From the NCBI RefSeq assembly GCF_024347135.1, contig NZ_AP024907.1, forward strand, positions 301,001 through 365,000: a stretch of DNA of 64,000 bases. Direction: 5' to 3'. This document shows, piece after piece, positions 39,128 to 47,589 of this stretch. The number at the start of each line of letters is the position of its first letter. Positions within the stretch are counted from its first letter, which is position 1. The stretch comes from Vibrio spartinae. Its GTDB lineage: Bacteria > Pseudomonadota > Gammaproteobacteria > Enterobacterales > Vibrionaceae. The notes below the pieces were generated by a model that searched no databases, had not been told where the DNA came from, and saw nothing but the letters and a program-made list of their open reading frames with translations. The position numbers and the translations under genes are program-made.

Positions 39128-39511
39128 TTAAACGATGATGAGCACAAAAACAGAAATCACAGCAACGACAACCCATTGGCTCAGCACGATAATTTTCTTA
39201 TCGATTAACTTGCCTTTCAGTCGCATCGGTACCACTTGCGGCATCATGCCAAAGAACGTATAGGCATGAAACAAACTGGCGATCAGCGCAATGATGTTAA
39301 TCACAATCACTAGCGGGTTTGCCATAAAGTCCAGCCATGATTGCCATGCTTCCGGCCCCTTCACCAGACATCCCAGACCGACAGTGAGGAAGAGGGTAAA
39401 CACGATTAACGGCAGAACCGTTGCCTCACGGATCATATAGAAGCGATAGAACGGATTGCTTTTCCACCACGTCCGTTTCACTTCTCTTACATAGGGCTTA
39501 CGATTACTCAT
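39128..39511 (-). CDS. frdC: Fumarate reductase membrane anchor FrdC
   Basis: A 127-residue, three-helix anchor. [35 protein letters not shown] and [23 protein letters not shown] are typical of FrdC; a Glu (REATVLPL) and His residues face the quinone site in E. coli. It is five bases after frdB and ten before the frdD start. Confidence 0.95.
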   Translation of the reverse strand: MSNRKPYVREVKRTWWKSNPFYRFYMIREATVLPLIVFTLFLTVGLGCLVKGPEAWQSWLDFMANPLVIVINIIALIASLFHAYTFFGMMPQVVPMRLKGKLIDKKIIVLSQWVVVAVISVFVLIIV

Positions 39512-39516
39512 CTCTT

Positions 39517-40257
39517 TTATGCCTCCTGAGGTTTCAACATCGCGATGACAAAGTCCATGGACGACGCCACTTTACCTTGGTTGACCGCCGCTGCCGGATC
39601 GACACTCTTCGGACACACTTCAGAGCAGTAACCCACAAAGGTACAACCCCAAGCCCCGTTTTCGCCATTGATCAGTTTCATCCGCTCGGCCTGACCATGG
39701 TCTCGGCTGTCGAGGTTATAACGATGCGCCAATGTCAGGGCGGCCGGGCCGATAAATTCCGGATTCAGGCCGAACTGCGGACAGGCGGCATAACACAAAC
39801 CACAGTTGATACAGCCGGCAAACTGTTTATATTTTGCCATTTGCTCCGGGGTTTGCAGGTTGGTGCCGTCTTCCGGTTTACGATCATTACCGATGATATA
39901 AGGTTTAATGGCTTCCAGACGCTCGATGAACGGTGTCATATCGACAATCAGATCTTTTTCAATCGGGAAGTTTGCCAGTGGCTCGATTTTCACGCCATTC
40001 GGGTAGTCGCGCAGAAAACTTTTACAGGCGAGTTTCGGTACCCCGTTGACCATCATGCCACAAGAGCCACAAATCGCCATCCGACAAGACCAACGATAGG
40101 AAAGGTCCTTGTCCAGATGATCTTTCACATATGAAATCGTGTCGAGGATCGACATGGTTTCATTGAAAGGGACTTCAAAGGACTGGAAGTAAGGCTCCGC
40201 ATCTTTTTCCGGGTCATAACGCAGAATGTCCACTTTTTGAATACGTTGGGTGACCAT
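39517..40257 (-). CDS. frdB: Fumarate reductase iron-sulfur subunit FrdB
   Basis: A 246-residue electron-transfer subunit. The plant-ferredoxin-like 2Fe-2S domain has [21 protein letters not shown]. The C-terminal domain has [12 protein letters not shown] and [17 protein letters not shown] for the 4Fe-4S and 3Fe-4S clusters. It passes electrons from menaquinol to the FAD of FrdA. It starts two bases after frdA ends. Confidence 0.97.
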   Translation of the reverse strand: MVTQRIQKVDILRYDPEKDAEPYFQSFEVPFNETMSILDTISYVKDHLDKDLSYRWSCRMAICGSCGMMVNGVPKLACKSFLRDYPNGVKIEPLANFPIEKDLIVDMTPFIERLEAIKPYIIGNDRKPEDGTNLQTPEQMAKYKQFAGCINCGLCYAACPQFGLNPEFIGPAALTLAHRYNLDSRDHGQAERMKLINGENGAWGCTFVGYCSEVCPKSVDPAAAVNQGKVASSMDFVIAMLKPQEA

Positions 40258-40259
40258 GA

Positions 40260-42062
40260 TTATTTCTCCTCTGCGCTCTGTTTGGCTTCTTCGGCTGCGG
40301 CTTGCTCCGCTGCTTCACCGTAAAGACGAACTTTCGGTTGTGACTTGGTGATGGTGACATCACTGTAGTCGATTCGAGGCGCTGCATCTTCTTGATAGAA
40401 TGCCAGTGAGTGTTTGAGGAAGTTTATATCATCACGCTCGGTACAGTCTTCATCGAGACGTTGGTGTGCCCCACGGGACTCTTTACGGAGAATCGCCGAG
40501 TGAGCCATTGCTTCGGCAACTTCCAGACTATGACCGATTTCAATCGCGTACAGTAGGTCAGTGTTAAAGACTTTACCTTTGTCTTTGATGCTGATTTTTT
40601 TATAACGGGCTTTCAGTTCAGCCAGTTTATCAACGGTCTGTTGCATCAGATCTTCCTGACGATAGATCCCACATCCGGCTTCCATGGCATTGCCCATTTC
40701 AGTACGGATATCGGCCCAGTTTTCATCGCCTTCCTGATTCATCAGAGATTGCAGGCGTTGTTCAACAGCTTTGACCTGCGCTTCAATGGCTTGATCATTC
40801 CAGCCTTTGAATGCTTCAACTCGTTTGACGGCGTGTTCACCGGCAACACGACCAAATACAACCAGTTCAGCCAGTGAGTTCGAGCCGAGACGGTTCGCCC
40901 CGTGCAGACCGACAGAAGAGCATTCTCCGACAGCAAACAAGCCTTGGATCCGTGTTTCACATTGACCGTTCGTTTCAATCCCACCCATGGTGTAGTGCAC
41001 CGTCGGACGGATTGGGATTGGCTCTTTGACCGGATCGACATTCACGTAAGCTTTGGCCAGCTCACAAATAAATGGCAGACGCTCATGCAGATATTCCTCG
41101 CCCAGATGACGCAGATCCAAATGGACGACATCACCGAGTGGGTGTTCGATGGTGTTGCCTTTTTGTTGTTCGTGCCAGAAAGCCTGCGAAACTTTGTCAC
41201 GCGGACCGAGTTCCATATATTTGTTTTTCGGCTGGCCGACTGGTGTTTCAGGACCCATGCCGTAATCTTGTAGGTAACGGTAGCCGTTTTTATTGACGAT
41301 AATACCGCCTTCACCCCGACACCCTTCGGTCATCAGGATCCCTGTACCGGGCAGACCGGTCGGATGGTACTGGACAAATTCCATATCGCGAAGTGGTACA
41401 CCGTGACGATAGGCCATTCCCATACCATCGCCGGTTACAATGCCGCCATTGGTATTACATTGATAGACACGACCTGCACCACCGGTAGCCAGAACGACAG
41501 ATTTTGCTTTAATCGTTACCAGTTCACCTTCCGCCATATGAATGGCAATTAAACCTTGCACTTGACCGTCGTCGACCAACAGGTCAACCACGAAGTATTC
41601 ATCAAAGCGTTTGATTTGTGGATATTTCATGGATGTTTGGAACAGGGTATGCAGCATATGAAAACCGGTTTTATCTGCGGCAAACCAAGTTCTCTCAACT
41701 TTCATTCCACCGAAACGGCGGACGTTGACTTCACCATTTTCTTTCCGGCTCCAGGGGCAGCCCCATTGCTCCATCTGGATCATTTCCCGGGTTGAATTTT
41801 CGACAAAATACTCCACGACATCCTGTTCACAAAGCCAGTCTCCACCACCGACAGTGTCGTTGAAATGGTTATCTAAGCTATCCTCATCCTTGATAACTGC
41901 TGCGGAGCCTCCTTCTGCGGCAACAGTATGTGAGCGCATAGGATATACTTTTGAAATCAGAGCCACCTGTAAATCAGGGTTGGCTTCTGCGGCAGCAATC
42001 GCAGTACGAAGACCAGCGCCACCAGCGCCGATGACCGCGATATCTGTGGTAAGTGTTTGCAC
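40260..42062 (-). CDS. frdA: Fumarate reductase flavoprotein subunit FrdA
   Basis: A 600-residue subunit with covalent FAD that reduces fumarate to succinate in anaerobic respiration. [20 protein letters not shown] is the dinucleotide fold, [14 protein letters not shown] contains the FAD-linked His, and [35 protein letters not shown] and [26 protein letters not shown] carry active-site residues. The C-terminal tail is Ala/Glu-rich. The ATG follows GGAGGATAACTG. It is the first gene of frdABCD. Confidence 0.97.
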   Translation of the reverse strand: MQTLTTDIAVIGAGGAGLRTAIAAAEANPDLQVALISKVYPMRSHTVAAEGGSAAVIKDEDSLDNHFNDTVGGGDWLCEQDVVEYFVENSTREMIQMEQWGCPWSRKENGEVNVRRFGGMKVERTWFAADKTGFHMLHTLFQTSMKYPQIKRFDEYFVVDLLVDDGQVQGLIAIHMAEGELVTIKAKSVVLATGGAGRVYQCNTNGGIVTGDGMGMAYRHGVPLRDMEFVQYHPTGLPGTGILMTEGCRGEGGIIVNKNGYRYLQDYGMGPETPVGQPKNKYMELGPRDKVSQAFWHEQQKGNTIEHPLGDVVHLDLRHLGEEYLHERLPFICELAKAYVNVDPVKEPIPIRPTVHYTMGGIETNGQCETRIQGLFAVGECSSVGLHGANRLGSNSLAELVVFGRVAGEHAVKRVEAFKGWNDQAIEAQVKAVEQRLQSLMNQEGDENWADIRTEMGNAMEAGCGIYRQEDLMQQTVDKLAELKARYKKISIKDKGKVFNTDLLYAIEIGHSLEVAEAMAHSAILRKESRGAHQRLDEDCTERDDINFLKHSLAFYQEDAAPRIDYSDVTITKSQPKVRLYGEAAEQAAAEEAKQSAEEK

Positions 42063-42085
42063 AGTTATCCTCCAGTGAGTGATTT

Positions 42086-42126
42086 GCGGGAATCCCGCTT
42101 ATAATCTAAAAACATAGTGTTTTTAG
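42086..42126. repeat. Two small inverted repeats in the frdA leader region
   Basis: GCGGG-AAT-CCCGC (42086-42098) and CTAAAAAC-ATAGT-GTTTTTAG (42106-42113, 42119-42126). Both lie just upstream of frdA. A TTGAT half-site (42165-42169) is the only FNR-like sequence I found; no complete TTGAT-N4-ATCAA is visible. Confidence 0.4.
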
Positions 42127-42224
42127 GGTCTTTCTAGTCTAATTGAAGTCATATACTGAAAAAATTGATTTCGTTAGGTTTTTAATCGAATATCATGCTT
42201 TGCTGTCGATATAATTATCCCATG

Positions 42225-42240
42225 TGTGATTGCTTTCACG
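42225..42240. promoter_or_regulatory. CRP-like site between frdA and epmA
   Basis: TGTGA-TTGCTT-TCACG matches the CRP core TGTGA-N6-TCACA at 9 of 10 positions. It lies 35 bases before the epmA ATG and 163 bases upstream of frdA, so it could act on either divergent gene. Confidence 0.6.
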
Positions 42241-42274
42241 TTTTAGATTTTATTGTGTAGGAACCCAACTTTTC

Positions 42275-43252
42275 ATGCCGAGTCACCTATCCTGGAAACC
42301 AACGATTTCAATGTTTCACCTGCGCGAGCGTTTTCGATTAATGAATGCTATCCGGCATTTTTTGACCGAAAGGGGCGTTTTGGAAGTGGAAACCCCCTCA
42401 ATGAGTCTTGCGACCGTGACGGATGTTCACTTACAAACCTTCAAAAGTCAGTTTTTCGGACCTGATTTTGCCTCTGGTCAAACCGTATATTTCATGACAA
42501 GTCCTGAGTTTCATATGAAACGTCTGCTTGCCGCCGGTTCTGGTTCGATCTTCCAGCTTTGTAAAGCATTCAGAAATGAAGAGAGCGGTCGCTATCACAA
42601 TCCTGAATTTACTTTACTGGAATGGTATCGAGTCGGCTTTGACCACCATCAGTTAATGGATGAGATGGATGATTTACTGCAAGATATCTTGGTGTGTCCG
42701 CCTGCACAACGCATCACTTATCAGCAAGCATTTTCTGAGCATGTTGGTGTCTGCCCTTTATCTTGTGAGATGGATGAATTGCGAATGAAAGCTCAGCATT
42801 TTGGATTTGCTGACATTGCTGAGCATGAACAGGATCGGGATACACTTTTGCAACTCCTGTTCAGTATGGTGGTGGAACCGGCGATTGGTCAGACGGCTCC
42901 GGTGTGTGTTTATGATTTCCCGGCCTCTCAAGCAGCGCTTGCGCGAGTGAGTGCGGATGATCATCGGGTCGCTGAGCGGTTTGAAGTCTATTTTAAAGGC
43001 ATTGAACTGGCGAATGGTTTTCATGAACTTGATAATCCGCAAGAACAACTGCGCCGTTTTGAAGCTGATAATGAGAAAAGGTTACAAATGGGGTTGGCGC
43101 AACAGCCGATTGATTATCATCTGATTCAGGCACTTGAGGCTGGCCTGCCTCATTGTGCCGGTGTTGCGCTGGGTATTGACCGGTTAGTGATGCTGGCTCT
43201 CGGACAGTCCCATATACAGGACGTGATCGCGTTTCCTTTTTCGAATGCTTAA
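42275..43252 (+). CDS. epmA: EF-P lysine ligase EpmA (PoxA/GenX)
   Basis: A 325-residue paralogue of the class II lysyl-tRNA synthetase catalytic domain, lacking the anticodon-binding domain. It activates beta-lysine with ATP and attaches it to EF-P Lys34. Class II motifs are visible: motif 1 [13 protein letters not shown], motif 2 [21 protein letters not shown], and motif 3 [32 protein letters not shown] is also typical. The start at 42275 ([10 protein letters not shown], after TAGGAACC) gives the same length as E. coli EpmA. It is divergent from frdA. Confidence 0.95.
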   Translation: MPSHLSWKPTISMFHLRERFRLMNAIRHFLTERGVLEVETPSMSLATVTDVHLQTFKSQFFGPDFASGQTVYFMTSPEFHMKRLLAAGSGSIFQLCKAFRNEESGRYHNPEFTLLEWYRVGFDHHQLMDEMDDLLQDILVCPPAQRITYQQAFSEHVGVCPLSCEMDELRMKAQHFGFADIAEHEQDRDTLLQLLFSMVVEPAIGQTAPVCVYDFPASQAALARVSADDHRVAERFEVYFKGIELANGFHELDNPQEQLRRFEADNEKRLQMGLAQQPIDYHLIQALEAGLPHCAGVALGIDRLVMLALGQSHIQDVIAFPFSNA

Positions 43253-43295
43253 AACGGGTAATGACTGAAAATGAATAGCGACTGCAAACGTATAG

Positions 43296-43329
43296 CGACA
43301 TCGTCAGCATCAAGGTGCTGACGATGTCG
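43296..43329 (+). terminator. Long hairpin after epmA
   Basis: A 14-bp perfect stem CGACATCGTCAGCA / TGCTGACGATGTCG (43296-43309, 43316-43329) with a 6-base loop, 43 bases past the epmA stop. The following bases are only moderately T-rich (TTAAAG). Confidence 0.65.
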
Positions 43330-43468
43330 TTAAAGCTGATTCGCGTGAGTCATTCTCTGTATGCAAAGTTTGCCGCTCTTTCGGTTTATGATGTGAATCA
43401 CTCGCGTCTTCGGAATAACATCGTTATACTCCCAATCTGTTTTTGAACTGCAATATAAGAGACAGGAC

Positions 43469-43903
43469 ATGCAGGAGTATATTGAGTTTTTCCAGCAGAA
43501 TATGATTCTTTCGCTGGCTTGGGTAGGTATCTTGGTTGCCCTTATCCTGAATATTTTTAAATCATCCACAGCTAAATATCAGACGATTTCGGTGAACGAG
43601 TTAACGCATCTGATCAATAAAGAAGATGGTATCGTGGTTGATACTCGTTCTAACGACGAGTTCAGGCAAGGACATATCACCGAGGCGGTGAACTTGTTAC
43701 CTTCAGAAATTAAGTCCGGATCTTATGGTTCCCTTGAAAACCGTAAATCCACCCCCATCATTGTCGTATGTAAAACAGGACAAACTGCACAGGAGAGTGC
43801 CACGTTGTTGGCCAAAGCTGGTTTTGAAAAGGTTAGTCTATTGAAAAATGGTCTTGTTGCCTGGAATGAAGCCAATCTTCCTCTTGTTCGTGGTAAAAAA
43901 TAG
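43469..43903 (+). CDS. Membrane-anchored rhodanese-like protein (YibN-like)
   Basis: A 144-residue protein with one N-terminal membrane segment (about 12-30) and a rhodanese domain (about 38-140). ISVNELTHLINKEDGIVVDTRSNDEFRQGHI is the domain start and VVCKTGQTAQESATLLAKAGF carries the active-site Cys, which would hold a persulfide. E. coli YibN has the same layout and the same neighbours, secB, gpsA and cysE, but grxC, which lies between yibN and secB there, is absent here. Function is not established; sulfur transfer is inferred. Confidence 0.9.
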   Translation: MQEYIEFFQQNMILSLAWVGILVALILNIFKSSTAKYQTISVNELTHLINKEDGIVVDTRSNDEFRQGHITEAVNLLPSEIKSGSYGSLENRKSTPIIVVCKTGQTAQESATLLAKAGFEKVSLLKNGLVAWNEANLPLVRGKK

Positions 43904-43959
43904 TACAATCCTCAAGGAACGAAATTCTTTGGTGATTATGAATCAATAAGGAAAATATC

Positions 43960-44436
43960 ATGTCTGAAGCAGCGCAACAGCAAGAACCTCAGCAGAATTT
44001 TGCAATCCAGCGCATCTATCTAAAAGATGTCTCTTTTGAAGCTCCTAACTCCCCGGTTATTTTTCAGAAAGACTGGAATCCGAACGTCAATCTGGATCTC
44101 GATACTCAAAACAGAGAGCTGGGTGATGGCATCTATGAAGTCATTTTGCGTCTGACCGTGACCGTAAAAAATGAAGATGAAACGGCATTTTTATGTGAAG
44201 TTCAGCAAGCTGGGATCTTCTCTGCCGAGGAAATGGAACCGGGCCAATTGGCGCATTGTTTAGGTGCGTTTTGCCCAAACATTCTTTTCCCTTATGCGCG
44301 TGAAACCATTTCTAGCCTTGTTGTGAAAGGAACATTCCCACAACTGAATCTGGCACCGGTTAATTTTGATGCACTGTTTATGAACTATTTACAACAGCAA
44401 GCATCTGAGGAACCTCAGCCAGAGAATGCTTCTTAA
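43960..44436 (+). CDS. secB: Protein-export chaperone SecB
   Basis: A 158-residue tetrameric chaperone that keeps preproteins unfolded and delivers them to Sec[54 protein letters not shown] and [32 protein letters not shown] are canonical, and the acidic SecA-binding surface is kept. It lies between the rhodanese gene and gpsA, as in E. coli. Confidence 0.97.
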   Translation: MSEAAQQQEPQQNFAIQRIYLKDVSFEAPNSPVIFQKDWNPNVNLDLDTQNRELGDGIYEVILRLTVTVKNEDETAFLCEVQQAGIFSAEEMEPGQLAHCLGAFCPNILFPYARETISSLVVKGTFPQLNLAPVNFDALFMNYLQQQASEEPQPENAS

Positions 44437-44480
44437 GGGTGTCGTTTGACCCGTTAGCGGTATTTTGGTAAGTGCCTAAT

Positions 44481-44521
44481 AAAAATGCACACGACATCAG
44501 TAAGGTGTTATGTGCATTTTT
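44481..44521 (+). terminator. Possible terminator between secB and gpsA
   Basis: AAAAATGCACA / TGTGCATTTTT (44481-44491, 44511-44521) with a 19-base loop, then T-rich DNA. It may reduce read-through from secB into gpsA. Confidence 0.6.
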
Positions 44522-44583
44522 TGTATATCTTTTGTATAACATCAACATCAATCGTGCATGTTGAACTGAATGGACAGAATATT

Positions 44584-45615
44584 GTGACTTCACATACCGA
44601 TTTGATTACCCGAGACTCAATCGCGATGACTGTCATTGGCGCGGGTTCTTATGGAACATCTCTTGCCATATCTCTGGCTCGGAATGGCGCGAATATTTTA
44701 ATCTGGGGACACGATCCGAAGCATATGCAGCAATTGGAATCGGATCGGGAAAACCGAGCCTTTTTACCGGATATTCCTTTTCCTGAAACATTAATCGTGA
44801 CTTCAGATTTGAAAGCTGCCGTTCAGGCATCGCGGGACTTATTGATCGTTGTTCCCAGCCATGTTTTTGGTGAAGTCCTGCAACGGATACAGCCATATCT
44901 CAGAGCAGATAGCCGTATTTGTTGGGCAACCAAAGGGTTAGAGCCTGAGACCGGACGTCTGTTACAAGATGTGGCGCATGATATTGTCGGTGATCAGCAC
45001 GCCTTAGCCGTGATTTCGGGGCCGACATTTGCCAAAGAGCTGGCGATGGGGATGCCGACAGCGATATCAGTTGCTTCTGCCGACAGTCAGTTTGTCGCTG
45101 ATTTACAAGACCAGATTCACTGTAGTAAGACATTTCGAGTCTATGCCAATTCGGATTTTACTGGATTACAGCTCGGTGGCGCAGTGAAGAATGTGATTGC
45201 GATTGGTGCCGGTATTTCTGATGGGATGGGATTCGGTGCGAATGCCCGAACTGCATTGATTACTCGTGGTCTGGCAGAAATGAGTCGATTAGGAGTAACG
45301 CTGGGGGCGGCACCGGAGACATTTATGGGCATGGCTGGATTAGGTGATTTAGTGTTAACCTGTACCGATAATCAGTCGAGAAACCGACGTTTTGGTTTAG
45401 CGCTTGGGCAAGGGCAATCGGTTGACACGGCACAACGTGATATCGGTCAGGTGGTTGAAGGTTATCGCAACACCAAAGAAGTCTGGCTACTGGCTCAGCG
45501 TATGGGCGTCGAAATGCCGATTGTCGATCAGATTTATCAGGTACTTTATCAAGGAAAAGATGCCCGAATCGCAGCGAAAGATTTACTCTCGAGAGATAAG
45601 AAGGCTGAGCATTGA
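44584..45615 (+). CDS. gpsA: NAD(P)-dependent glycerol-3-phosphate dehydrogenase GpsA
   Basis: A 343-residue enzyme reducing dihydroxyacetone phosphate to sn-glycerol 3-phosphate for phospholipids. The nucleotide loop is [22 protein letters not shown]; other motifs are [68 protein letters not shown] and [20 protein letters not shown]. The start was set at GTG 44584 (V-T-S-H-T-D...[10 protein letters not shown]), since the longer frame from 44485 begins inside the preceding hairpin. Confidence 0.94.
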   Translation: MTSHTDLITRDSIAMTVIGAGSYGTSLAISLARNGANILIWGHDPKHMQQLESDRENRAFLPDIPFPETLIVTSDLKAAVQASRDLLIVVPSHVFGEVLQRIQPYLRADSRICWATKGLEPETGRLLQDVAHDIVGDQHALAVISGPTFAKELAMGMPTAISVASADSQFVADLQDQIHCSKTFRVYANSDFTGLQLGGAVKNVIAIGAGISDGMGFGANARTALITRGLAEMSRLGVTLGAAPETFMGMAGLGDLVLTCTDNQSRNRRFGLALGQGQSVDTAQRDIGQVVEGYRNTKEVWLLAQRMGVEMPIVDQIYQVLYQGKDARIAAKDLLSRDKKAEH

Positions 45616-45667
45616 TCCAGCTTAAAGCTGTGATGCTGAAATCAATACAGAACAGAGAACTCAGATA

Positions 45668-46492
45668 ATGAAGCAATGTGCAAAACATAAGGTAGTGTGG
45701 CAAACCATTGTTCAAGAAGCCCGGGAGATGACGGAACAAGAACCGATGCTGGCGAGTTTCTATCATGCGACGATCATTAAACATGAGAGCTTGTCTGCCG
45801 CTCTGAGTTATATTCTGGCGAATAAACTGCATACGATTTCGATGCCGGCAATGGCTGTCAGAGAAGTTGTGGAAGAGGCATTTCAGTCAGACCCGAGTAT
45901 TACTGAATCGGCGGCTTGTGATATTTGTGCCACCGTTACGCGTGACCCAGCCGTCGATAAATATTCAATTCCTTTGCTCTATCTGAAAGGCTTCCATGCT
46001 TTGCAAGGGTATCGGGTGGCTAACTGGCTCTGGAAACAAGGCCGGACAACACTGGCCGGTTATCTGCAACACCAAATTTCAGTCGCCTGTCAGGTTGATA
46101 TCCATCCCGCCGCCCAGATTGGGCGGGCGATCATGTTGGATCATGCGACTGGTATCGTGATTGGTGAGACTGCCGTCGTTGAAAATGATGTCTCGATCCT
46201 ACAGGATGTGACGCTTGGCGGAACCGGGAAAGAGTGTGGTGATCGACATCCGAAAATTCGGGAAGGGGTGATGATTGGTGCCGGTGCCAAAATTTTAGGT
46301 AACATCGACATCGGCAAAGGCGCTAAGATTGGTTCTGGTTCAGTGGTTCTACAAGCGGTGCCTCCGCATACCACCGTTGCCGGCGTTCCTGCGAAAATTG
46401 TCGGACGGCCGCAAACTGACATGCCATCTCTGGATATGGATCAACAGTTCAATGGTCATTCACAGATGTTTGTTGGCGGGGATGGTATCTAG
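45668..46492 (+). CDS. cysE: Serine O-acetyltransferase CysE
   Basis: A 274-residue enzyme making O-acetylserine for cysteine synthesis, feedback-inhibited by cysteine in E. coli. The helical N-terminal domain is followed by a left-handed beta helix of hexapeptide repeats (DIHPAAQIGRAIMLDHATGIVIGETAVVENDVSILQDVTLGG, then the GKECGDRHPKI loop and IGAGAKILGNIDIGKGAKIGSGSVVL). His and Asp in MLDHATG are catalytic. The C-terminal tail after AGVPAKIVGRP binds cysteine synthase. It follows gpsA as in E. coli. Confidence 0.97.
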   Translation: MKQCAKHKVVWQTIVQEAREMTEQEPMLASFYHATIIKHESLSAALSYILANKLHTISMPAMAVREVVEEAFQSDPSITESAACDICATVTRDPAVDKYSIPLLYLKGFHALQGYRVANWLWKQGRTTLAGYLQHQISVACQVDIHPAAQIGRAIMLDHATGIVIGETAVVENDVSILQDVTLGGTGKECGDRHPKIREGVMIGAGAKILGNIDIGKGAKIGSGSVVLQAVPPHTTVAGVPAKIVGRPQTDMPSLDMDQQFNGHSQMFVGGDGI

Positions 46493-46647
46493 AGAACGGT
46501 CATCGCAAAAGAGAAGACTTGGCGCGGCATCAAAGGGATGTCATACCCCCAAAGCCATCAGCGTTGATGTTCATACATCACATCATTTTTCAAAAACACC
46601 ATGTAGCAAAAATGCCGTATTGTACAAACGAAATTATACAAACGAAC

Positions 46648-46670
46648 AAGGGATGCCGATGGCATCCCTT
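46648..46670 (-). terminator. Terminator after aphA
   Basis: Perfect stem AAGGGATGCC / GGCATCCCTT (46648-46657, 46661-46670), loop GAT. On the aphA strand it is followed by the moderately T-rich GTTCGTTTG. It lies 16 bases past the stop. Confidence 0.72.
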
Positions 46671-46685
46671 GTCACTGTGAACGAA

Positions 46686-47225
46686 TTAAGCAAGACTGCT
46701 TAATGTTTCCAGTGTTTCTTCTGCCCACTCAAGCCATGCCTGACGAGCCAGAAGATTACGGCGCAGCGTTAAGCGCTCCAGTTTTTGCTGTTTATCCAGA
46801 GAAGCTGGGTTCGCATAGTAAGCGGCTTCAACTTCCTGATAATGCGCAACAAATTTTTTCGATTCCTCAATCAGTTCAACCAGTTGATCACGATAAGGTT
46901 TCTCATCCTGTACCGAGCAAGCGATCAGCTTGGCACTGAACTCATCGCGAACCGTCGGATGTGCTGTCGGTTGATCAAACCATTGACTCAGGGCTTGTCG
47001 TCCGGCATCCGTAATCGAATAAACTTTACGGTCCGGTTTTCCTTCCTGAGGTTCCAATACGCAAGTCACAAGTCCCTGCTGACCCATTTTATTTAGCTCG
47101 CGATAAACTTGTTGGTGACTTGCTTTCCAAAAGTAACCGATACTCGAAGAAAACTCTTTGGTAATATCGTATCCCGTCGCATCGCGTGTACTTAAAACAG
47201 TAAGAATAACGTGTGGTAATGACAT
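46686..47225 (-). CDS. aphA: Quorum-sensing master regulator AphA (PadR family)
   Basis: A 179-residue winged-helix dimer, the same length as V. cholerae AphA and nearly identical over the DNA-binding domain: MSLPHVILTVLSTRDATGYDITKEFSSSIGYFWKASHQQVYRELNKMGQQGLVTCVLEPQEGKPDRKVYSIT. The C-terminal coiled-coil dimer region includes YQEVEAAYYANPASLDKQQKLERLTLRRNLLARQAW. In vibrios AphA dominates at low cell density; its mRNA is activated by Qrr small RNAs and its promoter repressed by the LuxR/HapR-type regulator. In V. cholerae it also activates virulence genes with AphB. It is convergent to cysE and followed upstream by ppc. Confidence 0.95.
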   Translation of the reverse strand: MSLPHVILTVLSTRDATGYDITKEFSSSIGYFWKASHQQVYRELNKMGQQGLVTCVLEPQEGKPDRKVYSITDAGRQALSQWFDQPTAHPTVRDEFSAKLIACSVQDEKPYRDQLVELIEESKKFVAHYQEVEAAYYANPASLDKQQKLERLTLRRNLLARQAWLEWAEETLETLSSLA

Positions 47226-47377
47226 GTCTTCAATCCAAATGGTTAATTAACACAATGGGTTTGGATATAGCTGAGCTTTCTATGGCTCAATCTTAAACTC
47301 ATCCAAACAATCACCGGCCTAAAATTAGTTGCCGGATATGTCACCTTAAAAGCCGTTCATCACCTAATTGTTAGTAT

Positions 47378-47398
47378 AGTAAATTAATGCAATTTACT
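47378..47398. promoter_or_regulatory. Inverted repeat in the aphA promoter region, candidate operator
   Basis: AGTAAATT and AATTTACT (47378-47385, 47391-47398) are perfect 8-bp arms around AATGC. It starts 153 bases upstream of the aphA start codon. The shape suits a dimeric regulator; LuxR/HapR-type or AphA itself are the expected ones, but neither consensus is matched closely. Confidence 0.45.
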
Positions 47399-47533
47399 GA
47401 CTGCAACGTCGTTATTTTATGGAAATGTTGCAGCGGTTGAATATTATATCTAATAATAAGCAAAGAGTAGAATAAACGTGTGGAAAAATGCAAAAAAACT
47501 GATAAAAAGCTCAATTAATGGTTTTGTCAGAAT

Positions 47534-47558
47534 AAAAGGCCGCATGGATGCGACCTTT
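47534..47558 (-). terminator. Terminator after ppc
   Basis: AAAAGG-C-CGCAT pairs with ATGCG-A-CCTTTT (47534-47545, 47548-47558) with one mismatch and a tight loop. On the ppc strand it ends in TTTTATT. It is about 30 bases beyond the stop. Confidence 0.75.
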
Positions 47559-47589
47559 TGGGTATTGTATAGAATAATGTGTTGACGCT

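Larger units (their letters stand above)
47226..47589. promoter_or_regulatory. aphA promoter and leader region (364 bases)
   Basis: AT-rich gap between aphA and the ppc stop on the same strand. It contains a perfect inverted repeat AGTAAATT-AATGC-AATTTACT at 47378-47398, listed separately, and the ppc terminator at its far end. The aphA promoter of other vibrios binds AphA itself and LuxR-type regulators. I could not place the promoter elements or a Qrr pairing site by eye. Confidence 0.5.

Noticed and set aside
39421..40134. 237-codon open frame antisense to frdC and frdB
   Set aside because: It lies opposite well-matched fumarate reductase genes and has no recognisable protein features.
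47226..47300. Qrr small-RNA pairing site in the aphA leader
   Set aside because: Expected from other vibrios, but no convincing complement to the conserved Qrr core could be aligned by eye.
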